Positions 49,266-50,385 of a stretch of 50,385 nucleotides of DNA are shown here, in pieces. Each line of letters starts with the position of its first letter. The stretch's first letter is position 1. This DNA is from an uncultured Collinsella sp. (GTDB lineage Bacteria > Actinomycetota > Coriobacteriia > Coriobacteriales > Coriobacteriaceae). The stretch spans positions 1 through 50,385 of the forward strand of contig CAKUGA010000007.1 of assembly GCA_934654515.1 (NCBI GenBank), in the 5' to 3' direction. Made by a program: the position numbers and the translations under genes. A model generated the notes under the pieces. That model had not been told where the DNA came from and searched no databases. It was given only the letters and a program-made list of their open reading frames with translations.

Positions 49266-50385
49266 AAAAGCGAAGACGGTTAATGTCCTTGAGGGGCCGA
49301 TAACCGAGTCGTGCGCCGAGTTTCCCGCGCGCCACGTGTTTATCAAGTGCCCGGAGTGCCGCCGCGTGATCGACGAGGCGCGTCTGCACGACAACCTCGA
49401 GGTGTGTCCCCGTTGCGGCAAGCACTTTCGTGTGAGCGGTCGCGCGCGCCTGCGCATGACGGTCGACGTGGGCACCTTTGAGGAATGGGATGCCCAGCTG
49501 GCGTCGGAGGATTTCCTCTCGTTTCCCGGCTATGCCGAAAAGCTCAAGAGCGCTGCCGAGCGCTCGGGCGAGCGCGATGCCGTCGTGTGCGGCAGGGGCA
49601 AGGTCTGCGGCTGCGATACGGCGCTCTTCTTTATGGACGCCAACTTTATGATGGGCTCGATGGGCTCCGTGGTGGGCGAGAAGATCTGCCGCGTCTTTGA
49701 GCGCGCGGCCGAGTTGGGATTGCCGGTTGTCGGCTTTACCGTGTCGGGCGGCGCCCGCATGCAAGAGGGCGTAACTTCGCTCATGCAGATGGCCAAGATC
49801 TCCGCGGCGGTTAGACGACATGGCGAGGCGGGCGGCCTGTACATCACGGTGCTCACCGATCCCACGACCGGTGGCGTGACTGCGAGCTTTGCCATGGAGG
49901 GCGACATCATCCTAGCCGAGCCCGATGCCCTGACGGCGTTTGCCGGCCCGCGCGTGATCGAGCAGAACATGCACAAACGCCTGCCCAAGGGATTCCAGCG
50001 CTCCGAGTTTTTGCTAGAGCACGGCTTTTGCGATGCGGTCGTTCCGCGTGGCGAGATCGCGCTCACGGTGGGCGAACTGTTGGCGCTGCACGAAGGACAC
50101 GCGCCTGGACTGGGCGCACCGCACGAGATCGTGCATACGGGGCGTCGCGGCAAAAAGCTGGGAAATCTGTTTAAACACACGCCCGCGCCAAAAACGGCGC
50201 TCGAGATCGTCAAGCAGACCCGCTCGGCGGATCGTGCCACGGCGGGCGAGATGATCTCGCTGGGCCTGGACGGATTTGTGGAGCTGCATGGCGACCGCTA
50301 CTTTGGTGACGACGCCGCCGTGGTGGGTGGCATTGGCTGGAAAGACGGGCGCCCTGTGACGGTTATCGCCATCGAGCGCGGCACC
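49252..50385 (+). CDS. accD: Acetyl-CoA carboxylase carboxyltransferase, AccD-AccA fusion (3' end missing)
   Basis: The frame stays open from ATG 49252 to the right edge (378 residues seen). Residues 33-55 form the AccD zinc ribbon CPEC/CPRC. The carboxyltransferase core follows with GSMGSVVGEKI, VSGGARMQEGV and LTDPTTGGVTASFAM. From about residue 306 the chain continues without a stop into AccA sequence (TALEIVKQTRS, then FVELHGDRYFGDDAAVVGGIG). Beta and alpha subunits, separate in E. coli, are therefore one polypeptide. It transfers the carboxyl group to acetyl-CoA, making malonyl-CoA. It overlaps accC by 14 bp, so stoichiometric coupling is likely. Confidence 0.93.
   Translation, partial: MLLNRKAKTVNVLEGPITESCAEFPARHVFIKCPECRRVIDEARLHDNLEVCPRCGKHFRVSGRARLRMTVDVGTFEEWDAQLASEDFLSFPGYAEKLKSAAERSGERDAVVCGRGKVCGCDTALFFMDANFMMGSMGSVVGEKICRVFERAAELGLPVVGFTVSGGARMQEGVTSLMQMAKISAAVRRHGEAGGLYITVLTDPTTGGVTASFAMEGDIILAEPDALTAFAGPRVIEQNMHKRLPKGFQRSEFLLEHGFCDAVVPRGEIALTVGELLALHEGHAPGLGAPHEIVHTGRRGKKLGNLFKHTPAPKTALEIVKQTRSADRATAGEMISLGLDGFVELHGDRYFGDDAAVVGGIGWKDGRPVTVIAIERGT

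Overview
The window is about 50 kb of a high-GC bacterial chromosome. Gene content, codon bias and repeat types fit the Coriobacteriia (Actinomycetota), most likely a Collinsella from the gut. Pointers are a FeoA-FeoB fusion, sortase-anchored surface proteins with odd sorting motifs, a FabK-type fatty-acid cluster with a fused AccD-AccA protein, and many GTG or TTG starts. The genus is an inference. I found no tRNA or rRNA genes, CRISPR arrays, phage genes or transposase genes.

Layout. 1-2006: the end of a large pilin-like surface adhesin. 2389-8032 (minus): a metallophosphoesterase coupled to a ParB-like/BMP fusion protein, an MscS channel, and a wall-anchored 5'-nucleotidase. 8104-11945 (minus): a three-gene ABC importer of the TrpXYZ type and a WYL-type regulator. 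12195-14343 (minus): asnS and a glucose-type PTS IIA protein. 14588-21707 (plus): an alpha/beta hydrolase, feoAB, an MFS efflux protein, a GH13 glycosidase and a deoxyinosine DNA glycosylase. 21709-22368 (minus): an unrecognised protein. 22462-23598 (plus): an aminotransferase. 24106-40728 (plus): the ribosomal and RNA polymerase core (rplJ, rplL, galU, rpoB, rpoC, an ECF sigma/anti-sigma pair, rpsL, rpsG, fusA, rpsJ). 40845-41621 (minus): biotin ligase. 41798 to the right edge (plus): a type II fatty-acid synthesis and acetyl-CoA carboxylase operon (fabH-acpP-fabK-fabD-fabG-fabF-accB-fabZ-accC-accDA).

How the genes connect. Divergent birA biotinylates AccB, which is made by the operon next door; paired operator-like repeats lie in the shared intergenic region. 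The ECF sigma gene has an ECF-type promoter directly upstream, so the sigma/anti-sigma pair probably autoregulates. FeoAB sits behind two tandem palindromes that look like a metal-regulator site.

The most unusual content is intergenic. Two families of large hairpins keep their architecture and a central loop while their stems differ between copies and stay complementary. Family 1 has copies near 15571, 26355 and 34814; family 2 has copies near 23693 and 36970. They lie at the seams where galU and the ECF pair interrupt the ancestral rpl-rpo-str cluster. A third, shorter hairpin family with a constant loop ends three minus-strand genes. Within proteins, RpoB has an enlarged, re-sequenced loop next to the rifampicin region, RpoC carries a C-terminal domain resembling the alpha-subunit CTD, and RpsL has arginine at position 88.
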